Positions 1 to 7,888 of a stretch of 34,326 bases of DNA are shown piece by piece (position 1 is the first letter of the stretch; each line of letters starts with the position of its first letter). A program made the position numbers and the translations under genes. The notes beneath the pieces are model-generated. The model saw nothing but the letters and a program-made list of their open reading frames with translations, made no database searches and had not been told where the DNA came from. Where the stretch lies: contig JAEWSL010000056.1 of the NCBI GenBank assembly GCA_023398295.1, positions 1-34,326 of the forward strand, written 5' to 3'. The DNA comes from Elusimicrobiota bacterium (lineage in GTDB: Bacteria; Elusimicrobiota; Elusimicrobia; Elusimicrobiales; Elusimicrobiaceae).

Positions 1-576
1 CTTATTGACTGGAATCCGCGCTATTTCTACAAAACCGTTTTTCCTTCCGCGCAGGAAATGGAAGTTTTTTTGCGCGATATTTGCAACAGCGCCTGGGTTG
101 CAAAACAAGACGCCGGCAGAACTTTTGACGAAGGTATCGCCGTCGCCCAGAAACAACATCCGCAGTACGCGCGTGAAATTGCTCTTTATAAAACCGGCTG
201 GTATAAAATGATAAATGGCGTTTTCAACGACACTGTGGATATCGTCAAAGACCTTAAAGCAAAAGGCTACCCGCTTTACGCGCTTACAAATTGGGAGGCC
301 GAAACTTTTGCCTGGACAAGAAAGACTTTCCCTTTCCTCTCGCTGTTTGAGGGCATCGTGGTATCGGGCGAGGAAAACCTTATTAAGCCCGATGCGCGCA
401 TCTATAAAGTGCTGCTTGAGCGCTACGCCCTTAAACCCGAAAACTGCATTTACATAGACGACAATAAGGATAACGTAAAAACTGCAGAAGAACTCGGCAT
501 GGCGACGGTACATTTTACTTCGCCAAAAGACCTTAAGGCAAAACTTGAAACAATGCTGGCGGCACAAATAGCCTGA
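1..576 (+). CDS. HAD-superfamily hydrolase, 2-haloacid dehalogenase-like (5' end outside window)
   Basis: The reading frame is open from the first base and starts LIDWNPRYFY, which is the conserved stretch just after HAD motif I (VLIDWxP type), so the start codon and the nucleophile Asp lie upstream of the window. HAD motif II is seen as YALTNW, motif III as the Lys in NLIKPDARIY, and motif IV as CIYIDDNKDNV. The cap region lies between the N-terminus and motif II, as in the small dehalogenase/phosphatase subfamily. The family hydrolyses phosphate or C-halogen bonds on small molecules in the cytoplasm; the substrate cannot be read from sequence. An internal ATG at 58 would remove conserved residues and is not the start. 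The gene is followed by an inverted repeat that may end its transcript. Confidence 0.85.
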   Translation, partial: LIDWNPRYFYKTVFPSAQEMEVFLRDICNSAWVAKQDAGRTFDEGIAVAQKQHPQYAREIALYKTGWYKMINGVFNDTVDIVKDLKAKGYPLYALTNWEAETFAWTRKTFPFLSLFEGIVVSGEENLIKPDARIYKVLLERYALKPENCIYIDDNKDNVKTAEELGMATVHFTSPKDLKAKLETMLAAQIA

Positions 577-599
577 AACAAAAATTTCAGTTTGCGCAT

Positions 600-646
600 A
601 CCCTCCCTTTTTTGATATTCTTAGATTTATAAAGGGAGGGTTTTTC
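600..646 (+). terminator. Perfect 11-bp inverted repeat with T-run, overlapping the next gene's Shine-Dalgarno
   Basis: The arm at 600-610 (ACCCTCCCTTT) is the exact reverse complement of 631-641, with a 20-base loop, and is followed by a run of T. It has the form of an intrinsic terminator for the HAD gene. Its 3' arm also contains GGGAGG, the ribosome-binding site of the ATG at 648. It could therefore be a terminator, an RBS-masking hairpin, or both. Confidence 0.5.
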
Positions 647-647
647 T

Positions 648-1754
648 ATGCAAAAATCAAAAGTATATTTCACGTCAATGAGAACCAAAATAGGCCAAAG
701 CCTGCCTCTTAAACTTCAACAGCTGATAAAAAAGGCCGGCATCGGAAATATAGATTTCAAAAATAAATTTGCCGCAATAAAAATACATTTCGGCGAGCCC
801 GGCAATTTGGCTTACCTGCGTCCCAACTACGCCGCCGCCGTAGCCGAAGTTATAAAAAACCTCGGCGGCAAGCCGTTTCTTACCGACTGCAATACTTTAT
901 ACGTCGGCGGCAGGAAAAACGCCCTTGACCACATTGAAAGCGCTTATAAAAACGGGTTTTTCCCCCTGGCGACGGGCTGCCAAATAATTATAGCAGACGG
1001 CCTAAAAGGCACAGACGAAACTTACGTCCCCGTAAAAGGCGGGCAATTTGTAAAACAGGCAAAAATAGGCGCGGCAATAATGGACGCAGACATCATAATA
1101 TCCTTAAACCATTTTAAGGGGCACGAGTGCACCGGCTTTGGCGGCGCGCTTAAAAATATAGGCATGGGCTGCGGCTCGCGCGCAGGCAAGATGGAAATGC
1201 ACAGCAACGGCAAGCCGAGCGTTAATCAAGAACTTTGCGCGGGCTGCGGAAGCTGCGTAAAAATATGCGCAGTCGGCGCACCTGAAATTACCGGCGGCAA
1301 AGCTTCTATTGACCATGACAAATGCGTCGGCTGCGGACGCTGCATAGGCGTCTGCCCGACTGACGCCGTATGCCCCGATTTCAACGAAGCTTTTGATATG
1401 ATAAATATAAAAATGGCCGAGTATGCAAAAGCCGTTTTAGACGGCAGGCCGCATTTCCACATAAGTCTTGCCATTGACATTTCCCCCTACTGCGACTGCC
1501 ACGCGGAAAACGACGCGCCGATAGTAGAAGATATCGGAATGTTTGCCTCCTTTGACCCCGTCGCGCTTGACAGAGCCTGCGCAGACGCCGTCAATAAAAA
1601 AGCGCCGATTGCAGACAGCAAACTCGGCGAGGCTAAACATAAACACGCAGATCACTTTGCCTCGGTTACACCAACAACAAACTGGAAAGTATGCCTTGAG
1701 CATGCGAAAAAACTCGGCCTAGGCACGCAGGAATACGAGCTTATAGAGATCTAA
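648..1754 (+). CDS. DUF362 protein with two [4Fe-4S] ferredoxin motifs
   Basis: This 368-residue protein has the DUF362 fold at residues 1-190 and about 250-350 (the HFGEPGN, LTDCNTLYVG and HFKGHECTGFGG blocks are typical). A dicluster ferredoxin insert lies between them: C197-x2-C200-x2-C203-x3-C207 and C226-x2-C229-x2-C232-x3-C236, each Cys series followed by A-V or P-T as expected for [4Fe-4S] binding. There is no signal peptide, so it is cytoplasmic. DUF362 ferredoxin proteins are common in anaerobes and are thought to be redox proteins of unknown reaction. The start is set by GGGAGG seven bases upstream, inside a hairpin. The following gene starts one base after this stop, so the two are probably co-transcribed. 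Confidence 0.9.
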   Translation: MQKSKVYFTSMRTKIGQSLPLKLQQLIKKAGIGNIDFKNKFAAIKIHFGEPGNLAYLRPNYAAAVAEVIKNLGGKPFLTDCNTLYVGGRKNALDHIESAYKNGFFPLATGCQIIIADGLKGTDETYVPVKGGQFVKQAKIGAAIMDADIIISLNHFKGHECTGFGGALKNIGMGCGSRAGKMEMHSNGKPSVNQELCAGCGSCVKICAVGAPEITGGKASIDHDKCVGCGRCIGVCPTDAVCPDFNEAFDMINIKMAEYAKAVLDGRPHFHISLAIDISPYCDCHAENDAPIVEDIGMFASFDPVALDRACADAVNKKAPIADSKLGEAKHKHADHFASVTPTTNWKVCLEHAKKLGLGTQEYELIEI

Positions 1755-1755
1755 A

Positions 1756-2343
1756 TTGCCAAAAGAAAAAACATTTGAAAATCTGCTAAAAGAGGTTTTG
1801 AAACGGCCTTCCGCCGTCATTGCAATTGACGGCAGATGCTGCGCGGGCAAAAGCTCCTTTGCGCTTTGGCTGGCTTCGCTGCTGCCTAAAGACGCCTGCA
1901 ATATCTTTAAGATTGACGATTTTTTTGCCCCGCGCCCGCGCAGCAGCGCGCGCAAAGCGGCCTGTCCCCCCAACGGCAAAATCGGCGGAAATATTGACGT
2001 CAAAAGGTTTCAAAAAGAAGTCCTAAAACCGCTTTGCGCGCGCAAGGCCGTTTTATATAAGCCCTACAACTGCCGTAGCGGCAAATTTGGCAAAGCGCGT
2101 AAAATGGAATATCGCGAAGTAAATATAATTGAAGGCTCCTACAGCATGCTTGAGGCTTTTTTGCCCAATTACGATTTGCGTATTTTTATGACGACAACTC
2201 CCGCCTCGCAGCACAAACGCCTTGCCAAACGCGAAAGCAAAGAAAAGATAAAACAATTTGAAAAGCTTTGGATACCGCTTGAAGAAAAGTACTTCAAAGA
2301 AAAGAAAGTCTGCGCACTTGCCGACGTAATAATAAAAACTTAA
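1756..2343 (+). CDS. P-loop NTPase, uridine kinase-like
   Basis: This 195-residue protein carries a Walker A motif, G26-R-C-C-A-G-K32-S33, after a hydrophobic strand (AVIAID), and later NIIEGSYSM, the strand and substrate region of the uridine kinase/phosphoribulokinase-like fold, then a lid-like basic stretch KRLAKRESKEK. The family phosphorylates nucleosides or related small molecules in the cytoplasm; the substrate here is not known. The start is TTG, one base past the DUF362 stop, which implies translation coupled to that gene; no strong ribosome-binding site is visible. No canonical terminator follows: a GC hairpin at 2373-2392 has its T-run on the wrong (5') side. Confidence 0.75.
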   Translation: MPKEKTFENLLKEVLKRPSAVIAIDGRCCAGKSSFALWLASLLPKDACNIFKIDDFFAPRPRSSARKAACPPNGKIGGNIDVKRFQKEVLKPLCARKAVLYKPYNCRSGKFGKARKMEYREVNIIEGSYSMLEAFLPNYDLRIFMTTTPASQHKRLAKRESKEKIKQFEKLWIPLEEKYFKEKKVCALADVIIKT

Positions 2344-2837
2344 TAAAACTCGGGCTTTTTTTATTTTTTGCCGCCGCGCCTAATAGCGCGGCCCCGCAAA
2401 TTATTTAAGCGTTATTTAAGGCTGTAGTGACACGTCGTAATATTGCCCTTTACGGGATTAAATAAAATCCCAAAAATTAAAAATGTTATTTGCGCTACGA
2501 AGGAGCGCTGGCCGTCCGTAAAACGCTCGTTTGTGAAAGACTGCCGCCATTTTTCAAGCTTGAGGCAAATTTGCGCTGCGCGCACAAAGCGCGCTGTCCG
2601 TACGTGCTAGAGAGCTTGTCGTTGACATAGCCGTCCGTAAAACGCTCGTTTGTGGAAGTTGCGCGATTTTTCAGATTTGCGATGATTTTTTCGTTTTCTT
2701 CTGAGCGACGCGTACCAACGAAGAAGGGAGCGCAGCGACAACTCGGTACGCTAGCGAAGAAAAAACAAAAAAGCGCGCAAATATGGAAAATTGTGCGCCC
2801 GATATATCCGCCGTTACCACCAAATGTAGTTATATCA
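2344..2837. repeat. Gene-free stretch with dispersed intergenic repeats
   Basis: About 490 bases between convergent genes hold no credible protein. A 25-base unit beginning GCCGTCCGTA occurs identically at 2511-2535 and 2630-2654. A relative with three mismatches lies at 20288-20312. The second copy continues into GCGATTTTTCAGATTTG (2663-2679) and later AAAATTGTGCGCCCGA (2787-2802), both also found downstream of the copy near 20300. A 7-bp inverted repeat, GCGTACC at 2710-2716 with GGTACGC at 2745-2751, sits in a part absent from the third copy. A 142-codon minus-strand ORF across it is low-complexity and repeat-derived. Confidence 0.7.
2373..2392. other. GC-rich hairpin after the kinase-like gene
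   Basis: GCCGCGC (2373-2379) pairs with GCGCGGC (2386-2392) around a six-base loop. There is no T-run on the 3' side for either strand, so it is a stable structure but not a classical intrinsic terminator; it could protect the 3' end of the plus-strand transcript. Confidence 0.4.
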
Positions 2838-3770
2838 TCAGGGGGAGGATATCGTCCTAACATGCCTCCGCGTATACCCCACAAACAAATTAATCCCCAA
2901 ATAAAGCCCCGCCGCAAAAGCAATCACCATATACCTGCTGAAAATAACATAACCCGCCAGATTAACCAAAGTATTGGACAAAACTATAATTGAAATCAGA
3001 GAGAAACTTCTTTGCAGCGCCGCGCTGTATCCGTTTGCGCAAACGATATTGCCGTGCCTTACCCCTCTGGGGAAACCTATCATACCGCCGAGAGCTATAA
3101 CGGAAGCCAGAATAAAAATCTTAAACATCTCGCCTACGCCGTTTGAAAACGCGTAATAAAGACCGCCGGTAAGCGTAGTCAAAAACAGCAAAATACGCAC
3201 TGATTTAGACGTAATATGCTCCGGAATCCTAAAGCCGTTTGCCAAAATAGGACGGAAGAACATCGCCCCGCCTATCCCCAGAAGCGAGCTAAACATTCCC
3301 GTCACAAGCCCGCCGCCAAAAGCGTATGCGCTTTGCTTTGCGCTTATCTGCGGGACTATGGTCTGGTCATTATTATACTTGCCGAAATATGTTTTTATTC
3401 CTATAAAAGAAGTTACAAAGCAAAACAAAACCAGCAGCGCCTTTGAGCCAAACATTGCATATAAATAATCGTTAATTGTCTGTCCGCTAAAAGCCGTCAA
3501 AAACGCGCCGACGCCAAGGGGTATAACCAAGCTCCTGCCGACGGAGCCTTTGCCCCACTTCATAACGGGAACGTCTTTTACCACGGTAAGAAAAGTTGAG
3601 GGCACCATCTGCAAAAGGCCGACGCTGACGGCCTCCGTCGGGGTAAAGCCGAAGATAAGCAGCGAGGGCACAATAAGCCACCCGCAGCCCACGCCCCAAT
3701 AGCCTCCGGCGAACATTCCGATATAGCCTATAAACGGTAAAATAAGAACTACAAGCCAGTTGATATCCAT
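2838..3770 (-). CDS. TauE/SafE-family membrane permease (sulfite/organosulfonate exporter-like)
   Basis: The product has about eight hydrophobic segments and the two TauE/SafE signature repeats: GGYWGVGCGWLIVPSLLIFG near the N-terminus and GLVTGMFSSLLGIGGAMFF in the middle, each followed by a Thr/Ser-rich helix. The family moves small anions, often sulfur compounds, across the inner membrane; the substrate is not determined here. I chose the ATG at 3770 (MDINWLVV) because the first transmembrane segment begins there and an extended -10 box (TGC TATCAT) lies just upstream. A longer start at 3809, preceded by GGGG, would add 13 polar residues and remains possible. It lies downstream of the CoaBC-like gene on the same strand, with a gap of about 90 bases from this start. 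Confidence 0.85.
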   Translation of the reverse strand: MDINWLVVLILPFIGYIGMFAGGYWGVGCGWLIVPSLLIFGFTPTEAVSVGLLQMVPSTFLTVVKDVPVMKWGKGSVGRSLVIPLGVGAFLTAFSGQTINDYLYAMFGSKALLVLFCFVTSFIGIKTYFGKYNNDQTIVPQISAKQSAYAFGGGLVTGMFSSLLGIGGAMFFRPILANGFRIPEHITSKSVRILLFLTTLTGGLYYAFSNGVGEMFKIFILASVIALGGMIGFPRGVRHGNIVCANGYSAALQRSFSLISIIVLSNTLVNLAGYVIFSRYMVIAFAAGLYLGINLFVGYTRRHVRTISSP

Positions 3771-3779
3771 TTTAAGAAT

Positions 3780-3788
3780 ATGATAGCA
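3780..3788 (-). promoter_or_regulatory. Possible extended -10 promoter for the TauE-like gene
   Basis: Read on the minus strand, TGC followed by TATCAT lies nine bases before the ATG at 3770, and a weak TTGTAT sits 18 bases further up. This would give an almost leaderless mRNA, as inferred for several genes in this window. If the 3809 start is used, the site is internal to the gene. Confidence 0.3.
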
Positions 3789-3858
3789 AACTGTTTTGCC
3801 ATCATACAATAACCCCGTCGTACAACATCGCTTTATAACGCCGTTATGTTAAGAAAAA

Positions 3859-4971
3859 TTAACCCAGTGCGGCGGCAATCTTTTGACAAAACTCAAAAAG
3901 CGTTTTGGGCGAAAAATTATTACCCGCCAACGCCGCGCCAAAAGAGTTTTGCGAAGGTTGCCCGCCCTCAAAAGCGCGCTCAAGCTTTATTTCTTTATCG
4001 TCGTAAAAAGCAAGCAATTGCCCGCCGCCGAGCAATTCTCTAACGCGTAAAGTTAAATCTATATTGGGGATAAGCCGCAATGTGTTTTGAGCGTCCTTAG
4101 CTTCGCCGCCCGATATAAACGGCGTTACGCGAGAGCCCAAAAAGATGAAATCTTTTTGGGCCGCGTTTTGCTCTATTTGCTCAAGAACTTCCTCCGCAGC
4201 CGGGGCAAAGATGGTTTTATAAGGCCGCTCGGGCGTAAAATCCGCCGAAAACCCGCTGCAAATAAGCAAAACCTGAGCGCCGCTGCGGTGCGCGGCGTCT
4301 GCAAAATCAAGCGCGTTAAAAGCAAAACCCGCGTTGTGATAATCCTCGCTCAAAAAAAGCCCTTGCGCGGCGCGCTCGCGCGTAACGCCGCAGGTAACTA
4401 TAAATTTCTTTCCCTTAAAGATATCGGCGCAGGCAAGGACTTCGCTTACGGCCTTAACGATATCATCAACTTCCGCCAGAGCTCCCCGCCCGAAAGTTCC
4501 GTTTGAAAACAAACCCTCCTGCGGGCCTGCTATAACGGCGCAGTGTTTGCGGCGCAGTTTAGCGATATTTTCCCTCACGGCGGGATTTTGCCACATTGTC
4601 CTGTTCATGGCGGGCGCAATTATCAGCGGCTTATGCCACGCGCACGCAACGGAGGTAAGCAAATTATCGGCCGCGCCGTTTGCTGTTTTTGCAATTGCGC
4701 CCGCGCTTGCCGGCGCAATTACAAAAACATCGCACTCGTCGGCGAGGCTTTTATGTCCGGCGTCAAAATGCGGGACGGCAAACTGCTCGCATAAAATCTC
4801 GCACTTGGACACGCTTTGCAAAACAAGCTTGGTTATGAAATTAAAAGCGTTTGGCGTTACGATAACCTTAACTTCCGCGTGAAGACTTTTCAATTTTTTT
4901 ATAATATCAAAAGCTTTATACGCGCTCAAACAGCCCGTTATCCCAAGTAAAACCGTCTTACCTTTAAGCAT
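3859..4971 (-). CDS. coaBC: CoaBC-like flavoprotein (phosphopantothenoylcysteine decarboxylase/ligase homologue, divergent)
   Basis: The 370-residue protein has the two-domain Dfp layout. Residues 1-180 form the flavin-dependent Cys decarboxylase domain: GITG and AYK at 11-19, H73 of the conserved HxxLA element, IAPASA, and P120-A-M-N123. Residues 185-370 match the ligase domain in position (IVTCGVTRE at 191-199). In classical CoaBC the decarboxylase makes 4'-phosphopantetheine from phosphopantothenoylcysteine, and the ligase joins Cys to phosphopantothenate. Several hallmarks are missing here: the ACGD clamp Cys aligns with Asn157; the N-x-SSGKMG loop, AAVADY, K-x-KK and GFAAET motifs of the ligase have no counterpart. 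The reading frame is intact, so this is divergence and not a frameshift. The ribosome-binding site GAGGGG precedes the ATG. Symbol by homology only. Confidence 0.75.
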   Translation of the reverse strand: MLKGKTVLLGITGCLSAYKAFDIIKKLKSLHAEVKVIVTPNAFNFITKLVLQSVSKCEILCEQFAVPHFDAGHKSLADECDVFVIAPASAGAIAKTANGAADNLLTSVACAWHKPLIIAPAMNRTMWQNPAVRENIAKLRRKHCAVIAGPQEGLFSNGTFGRGALAEVDDIVKAVSEVLACADIFKGKKFIVTCGVTRERAAQGLFLSEDYHNAGFAFNALDFADAAHRSGAQVLLICSGFSADFTPERPYKTIFAPAAEEVLEQIEQNAAQKDFIFLGSRVTPFISGGEAKDAQNTLRLIPNIDLTLRVRELLGGGQLLAFYDDKEIKLERAFEGGQPSQNSFGAALAGNNFSPKTLFEFCQKIAAALG

Positions 4972-4992
4972 AGGAAAAACCCCTCTGTCTTT

Positions 4993-5001
4993 ATCTTATC
5001 A
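4993..5001 (-). promoter_or_regulatory. Possible extended -10 box for the CoaBC-like gene
   Basis: On the minus strand, TGA followed by TAAGAT lies 22 bases before the ATG at 4971, with GAGGGG between as ribosome-binding site. No good -35 box is visible; the match is only four of six. Confidence 0.25.
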
Positions 5002-5054
5002 CTTTTTTTACCGTTAAAAAACCGCGGAAACGCAAAGACGCTTTCTATTCTTTA

Positions 5055-5063
5055 TGTTATAAT
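5055..5063 (+). promoter_or_regulatory. Extended -10 promoter for the glucanotransferase gene
   Basis: TGT immediately followed by a perfect TATAAT (5058-5063) lies 32 bases before the ATG at 5096. The predicted leader of about 25 bases contains AGAGAGG as ribosome-binding site. No -35 match at normal spacing, as expected for an extended -10 promoter. It is divergent from the CoaBC-like gene. Confidence 0.5.
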
Positions 5064-5095
5064 AAAACAAGGGTTAATATTAAGAGAGGTAATTT

Positions 5096-7786
5096 ATGAA
5101 AATTACTTTTAATATCAGCTATAAAACAAATTGGGGGGAAGACGTAAAGGCCCTTCTGAGCATTTCAGACAGGCAGGGCCGCTCCTATCAGGCAGCCGTG
5201 CCTTTGCAAACTTCCGATGGAAGCCTTTGGACAAAAACGGTTGATATTGACGCCCATGACGATTTAGTCTTATCCTATATCTACGCCCTGTGCAAAGGCG
5301 AGGCCTGCCTGAAAAAAGAACTGCCTTCGCGCGCAAGAAGGCTTACTTTATCAAAAAAAATACCATCTCTTATCCTCTTTGATTCCTGGCGCGCCCTGCC
5401 GCCGCTTTCTTATCTTTACACCTCGGCTTTGGCCGACTGCATTAACGCCCACCCGCTTAACAGCGCGCCCTGCGGCGCAATTTACGCACAAACGATTGTC
5501 CTGCGCGCCTATGCGCCGCAGGCCGGCAAAAGATACCGCCTGATGCTCTGCGGCGGACATAAAACATTGGGCGGCTGGGAAGTAAAGAACGCCCTGCCTA
5601 TGGCCGAATGCGCGCCAAACGAATGGGCGCTTACGCTAAACGCGGAACTCTTTGGCAAAACGCCGCTTGAGTATAAATTTGTTCTTTGCGATAAAAATAT
5701 CGCCGAAAATATTTTTTGGGAAGAAGGCGCAAACCGCCGCCTGCAAATTCCCCCCCAGCCGACGGGCGGCATCGTGTTTGTAAACGACGCTTACCCCGTA
5801 TTTCCCTGCGCGCCTTTCAAGGCGGCGGGGGTGGCTGCGCCCGTTTTTTCCCTGAGAAGCAAAAACAGCTTTGGCGCGGGCGATTTTGGCGACTTAAAAC
5901 TTTTTGTTGACTGGGCGGAAAAAACGGGCCAGAAAATAGTGCAAATTTTGCCGCTTAACGACACTTCTATAACAAACACTTGGGTTGACTCCTACCCTTA
6001 TAACAGCGTTTCAATTTACGCGCTGCACCCTTTATATATGGACCTCAAAGCTTTGGGGCCGCTTAAAAATTCCTCTCAGGAGGAATGGTTTTGGGCGCGC
6101 CAAAAAGAGCTCAACGCCCTGGCGCAGGTTGATTATGAAGCCGTTATGAAAATCAAGCGCGATTACATAGACTTGGCTTTTATAGACCAGGCGCGCGCCG
6201 TATTTGCCTCCGAAGGCTATCAGGCTTTTTTTGAGGATAATAAACATTGGCTTACGCCATATGCCGTCTTCAGTTATCTGCGCGATATTTACGGCACGGC
6301 GGACTTTCATAAATGGCCTAAGTACAGCATTTACAATAAAGAAGAAGTTGACGGGCTTGCCTCCCCCTCAGGCCGAGATTATATGAGGGTAGCCCTTTAC
6401 TATTTCATACAGTATCAGCTGCATAAGCAGCTAAAAGACGCCTCGCGCTACGCAAGGAGCAAGGGCCTTATCTTTAAGGGCGATATCCCCATAGGCATAT
6501 CCCCCTCCAGCGCAGACGCGTGGACCGAGCCGCAGTATTTCCATCTTGACGCCCAGGCCGGCGCGCCGCCCGACGATTTTTCCGCCGTTGGCCAAAACTG
6601 GGGATTTCCGACATATAACTGGGACGAGATGGCAAAAGATAATTATCTCTGGTGGCGCAAACGCCTAACAAATATGACGCAGTATTTTGACGCTTACCGC
6701 GTGGACCATATTTTAGGGTTCTTCCGCATCTGGGAGATACCTTTGCACTCGGTGCAGGGGCTTTTGGGGCAGTTCTCTCCGTCGCTGCCTTTAAGCGCGG
6801 GGGAAATCGCTTCGTTTGGTTTTAATTTTGAGGAAAAGTTTTTATCGCCCTGCATAAATGATGAAATATTGCAAAATATCTTTGGCGAAAAAGCGCAGGA
6901 AATTAAAAAAACTTTCCTTGCGCCGCAGCAAAACGGCTTTTATAAACTGCTTGAAAATTTTGACACGCAAAGGAAAGTAAAAGATTTCTTCTCCTTCAAA
7001 CCGGACGAGGAAAACTTAAAGATGCGGGAAGGCCTCTACGCGCTTATAAACAATGTCCTTTTTTTGCGCGATAACAAAGATAAAAATAAATTCCACCCGC
7101 GCATAAACGCGCATAAGGATTTGGCTTTTAAGACTTTGCCCCAAAGCCAAAAAGACGCTTTTTTGCGCCTGCATAATTATTATTTTTACGAGAGGCAAAA
7201 CGACTTCTGGCAGCAAAAAGCAATGCAAAAACTGCCCGCTTTGACGCAGGCGGCGCGCATGCTTATCTGCGCGGAGGATTTGGGCATGATACCGGCCTGC
7301 GTGCCGCAGGTGTTAAAAGAACTGGAGATTTTGAGCCTTGAAGTCCAGCGCATGCCCAAGAAGTTAAATGAGAAATTTGCCGACATAGAAAAATATCCCT
7401 ATCTTTCCGTCTGCACAATTTCAACGCACGATACGAACACGCTGCGCGGATGGTGGAAAGAAGACAAAAAACAAACCGCCCTTTACTATAAAGACTTTCT
7501 TAAACGCGGCGGGCCTGCGCCGCAGGACGCTTCCGCCGAGGTTTGCGCTCAGATAGTAAAAGAACATCTCAGCAGCCCTTCAATGCTTTGCATTTTATCT
7601 TTGCAGGACTGGTTTTCTACTGACGATAAAATGCGCAACGCTGATATTGAGGGCGAACGCATAAACGTGCCCGCCATAATACCTTTTTACTGGCGTTACC
7701 GCATGCATATAAATTTGGAAGATTTAATTGGCAGCGAAGATTTTAATTCCAAAATACGCAATCTTATACAAAGCGGCGGAAGGTAA
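5096..7786 (+). CDS. malQ: 4-alpha-glucanotransferase, DPE2 type (GH77 with N-terminal starch-binding-like domains)
   Basis: The 896-residue protein begins with two beta-rich segments resembling tandem CBM20 starch-binding domains (about 1-110 and 135-240; the second has the L-x-L-C-G-G-H-x-x-L-G-G-W-E pattern). The GH77 barrel starts at PVFSLRSKNSFGAGDFGDL. Catalytic residues are visible: nucleophile D537 in FDAYRVDH, acid/base E727 in ICAEDLG, and D779 in STHDTNTLRGWW. The D-to-E distance is 190 residues compared with about 48 in short MalQ, while E-to-D (52) is normal. That large insert plus the CBM20 pair is the DPE2 architecture. It would transfer glucan segments between maltose, oligosaccharides and a polysaccharide acceptor in the cytoplasm. 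AGAGAGG sets the start. Transcribed alone from an extended -10 promoter. Confidence 0.93.
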   Translation: MKITFNISYKTNWGEDVKALLSISDRQGRSYQAAVPLQTSDGSLWTKTVDIDAHDDLVLSYIYALCKGEACLKKELPSRARRLTLSKKIPSLILFDSWRALPPLSYLYTSALADCINAHPLNSAPCGAIYAQTIVLRAYAPQAGKRYRLMLCGGHKTLGGWEVKNALPMAECAPNEWALTLNAELFGKTPLEYKFVLCDKNIAENIFWEEGANRRLQIPPQPTGGIVFVNDAYPVFPCAPFKAAGVAAPVFSLRSKNSFGAGDFGDLKLFVDWAEKTGQKIVQILPLNDTSITNTWVDSYPYNSVSIYALHPLYMDLKALGPLKNSSQEEWFWARQKELNALAQVDYEAVMKIKRDYIDLAFIDQARAVFASEGYQAFFEDNKHWLTPYAVFSYLRDIYGTADFHKWPKYSIYNKEEVDGLASPSGRDYMRVALYYFIQYQLHKQLKDASRYARSKGLIFKGDIPIGISPSSADAWTEPQYFHLDAQAGAPPDDFSAVGQNWGFPTYNWDEMAKDNYLWWRKRLTNMTQYFDAYRVDHILGFFRIWEIPLHSVQGLLGQFSPSLPLSAGEIASFGFNFEEKFLSPCINDEILQNIFGEKAQEIKKTFLAPQQNGFYKLLENFDTQRKVKDFFSFKPDEENLKMREGLYALINNVLFLRDNKDKNKFHPRINAHKDLAFKTLPQSQKDAFLRLHNYYFYERQNDFWQQKAMQKLPALTQAARMLICAEDLGMIPACVPQVLKELEILSLEVQRMPKKLNEKFADIEKYPYLSVCTISTHDTNTLRGWWKEDKKQTALYYKDFLKRGGPAPQDASAEVCAQIVKEHLSSPSMLCILSLQDWFSTDDKMRNADIEGERINVPAIIPFYWRYRMHINLEDLIGSEDFNSKIRNLIQSGGR

Positions 7787-7791
7787 AAAAT

Positions 7792-7852
7792 AAAAAACGC
7801 CGATGCAAACCGCCGGGGGAATTATCCTGATTTTCTTATGCGGCGCTTTTTT
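7792..7852 (+). terminator. Possible intrinsic terminator after the glucanotransferase gene
   Basis: AAAAAACGCCG (7792-7802) can pair with CGGCG-C-TTTTTT (7841-7852) with one bulged base, ending in a run of T. The loop of about 38 bases is long, so this is tentative. Confidence 0.35.
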
Positions 7853-7888
7853 GATAAAATAAATTAAGATAAACTCTCGGGGGATTTA

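Noticed and set aside
2495..2923. 142-codon minus-strand ORF
   Set aside because: It runs through two copies of an intergenic repeat and overlaps the TauE-like gene end; composition is low-complexity and no domain is seen.
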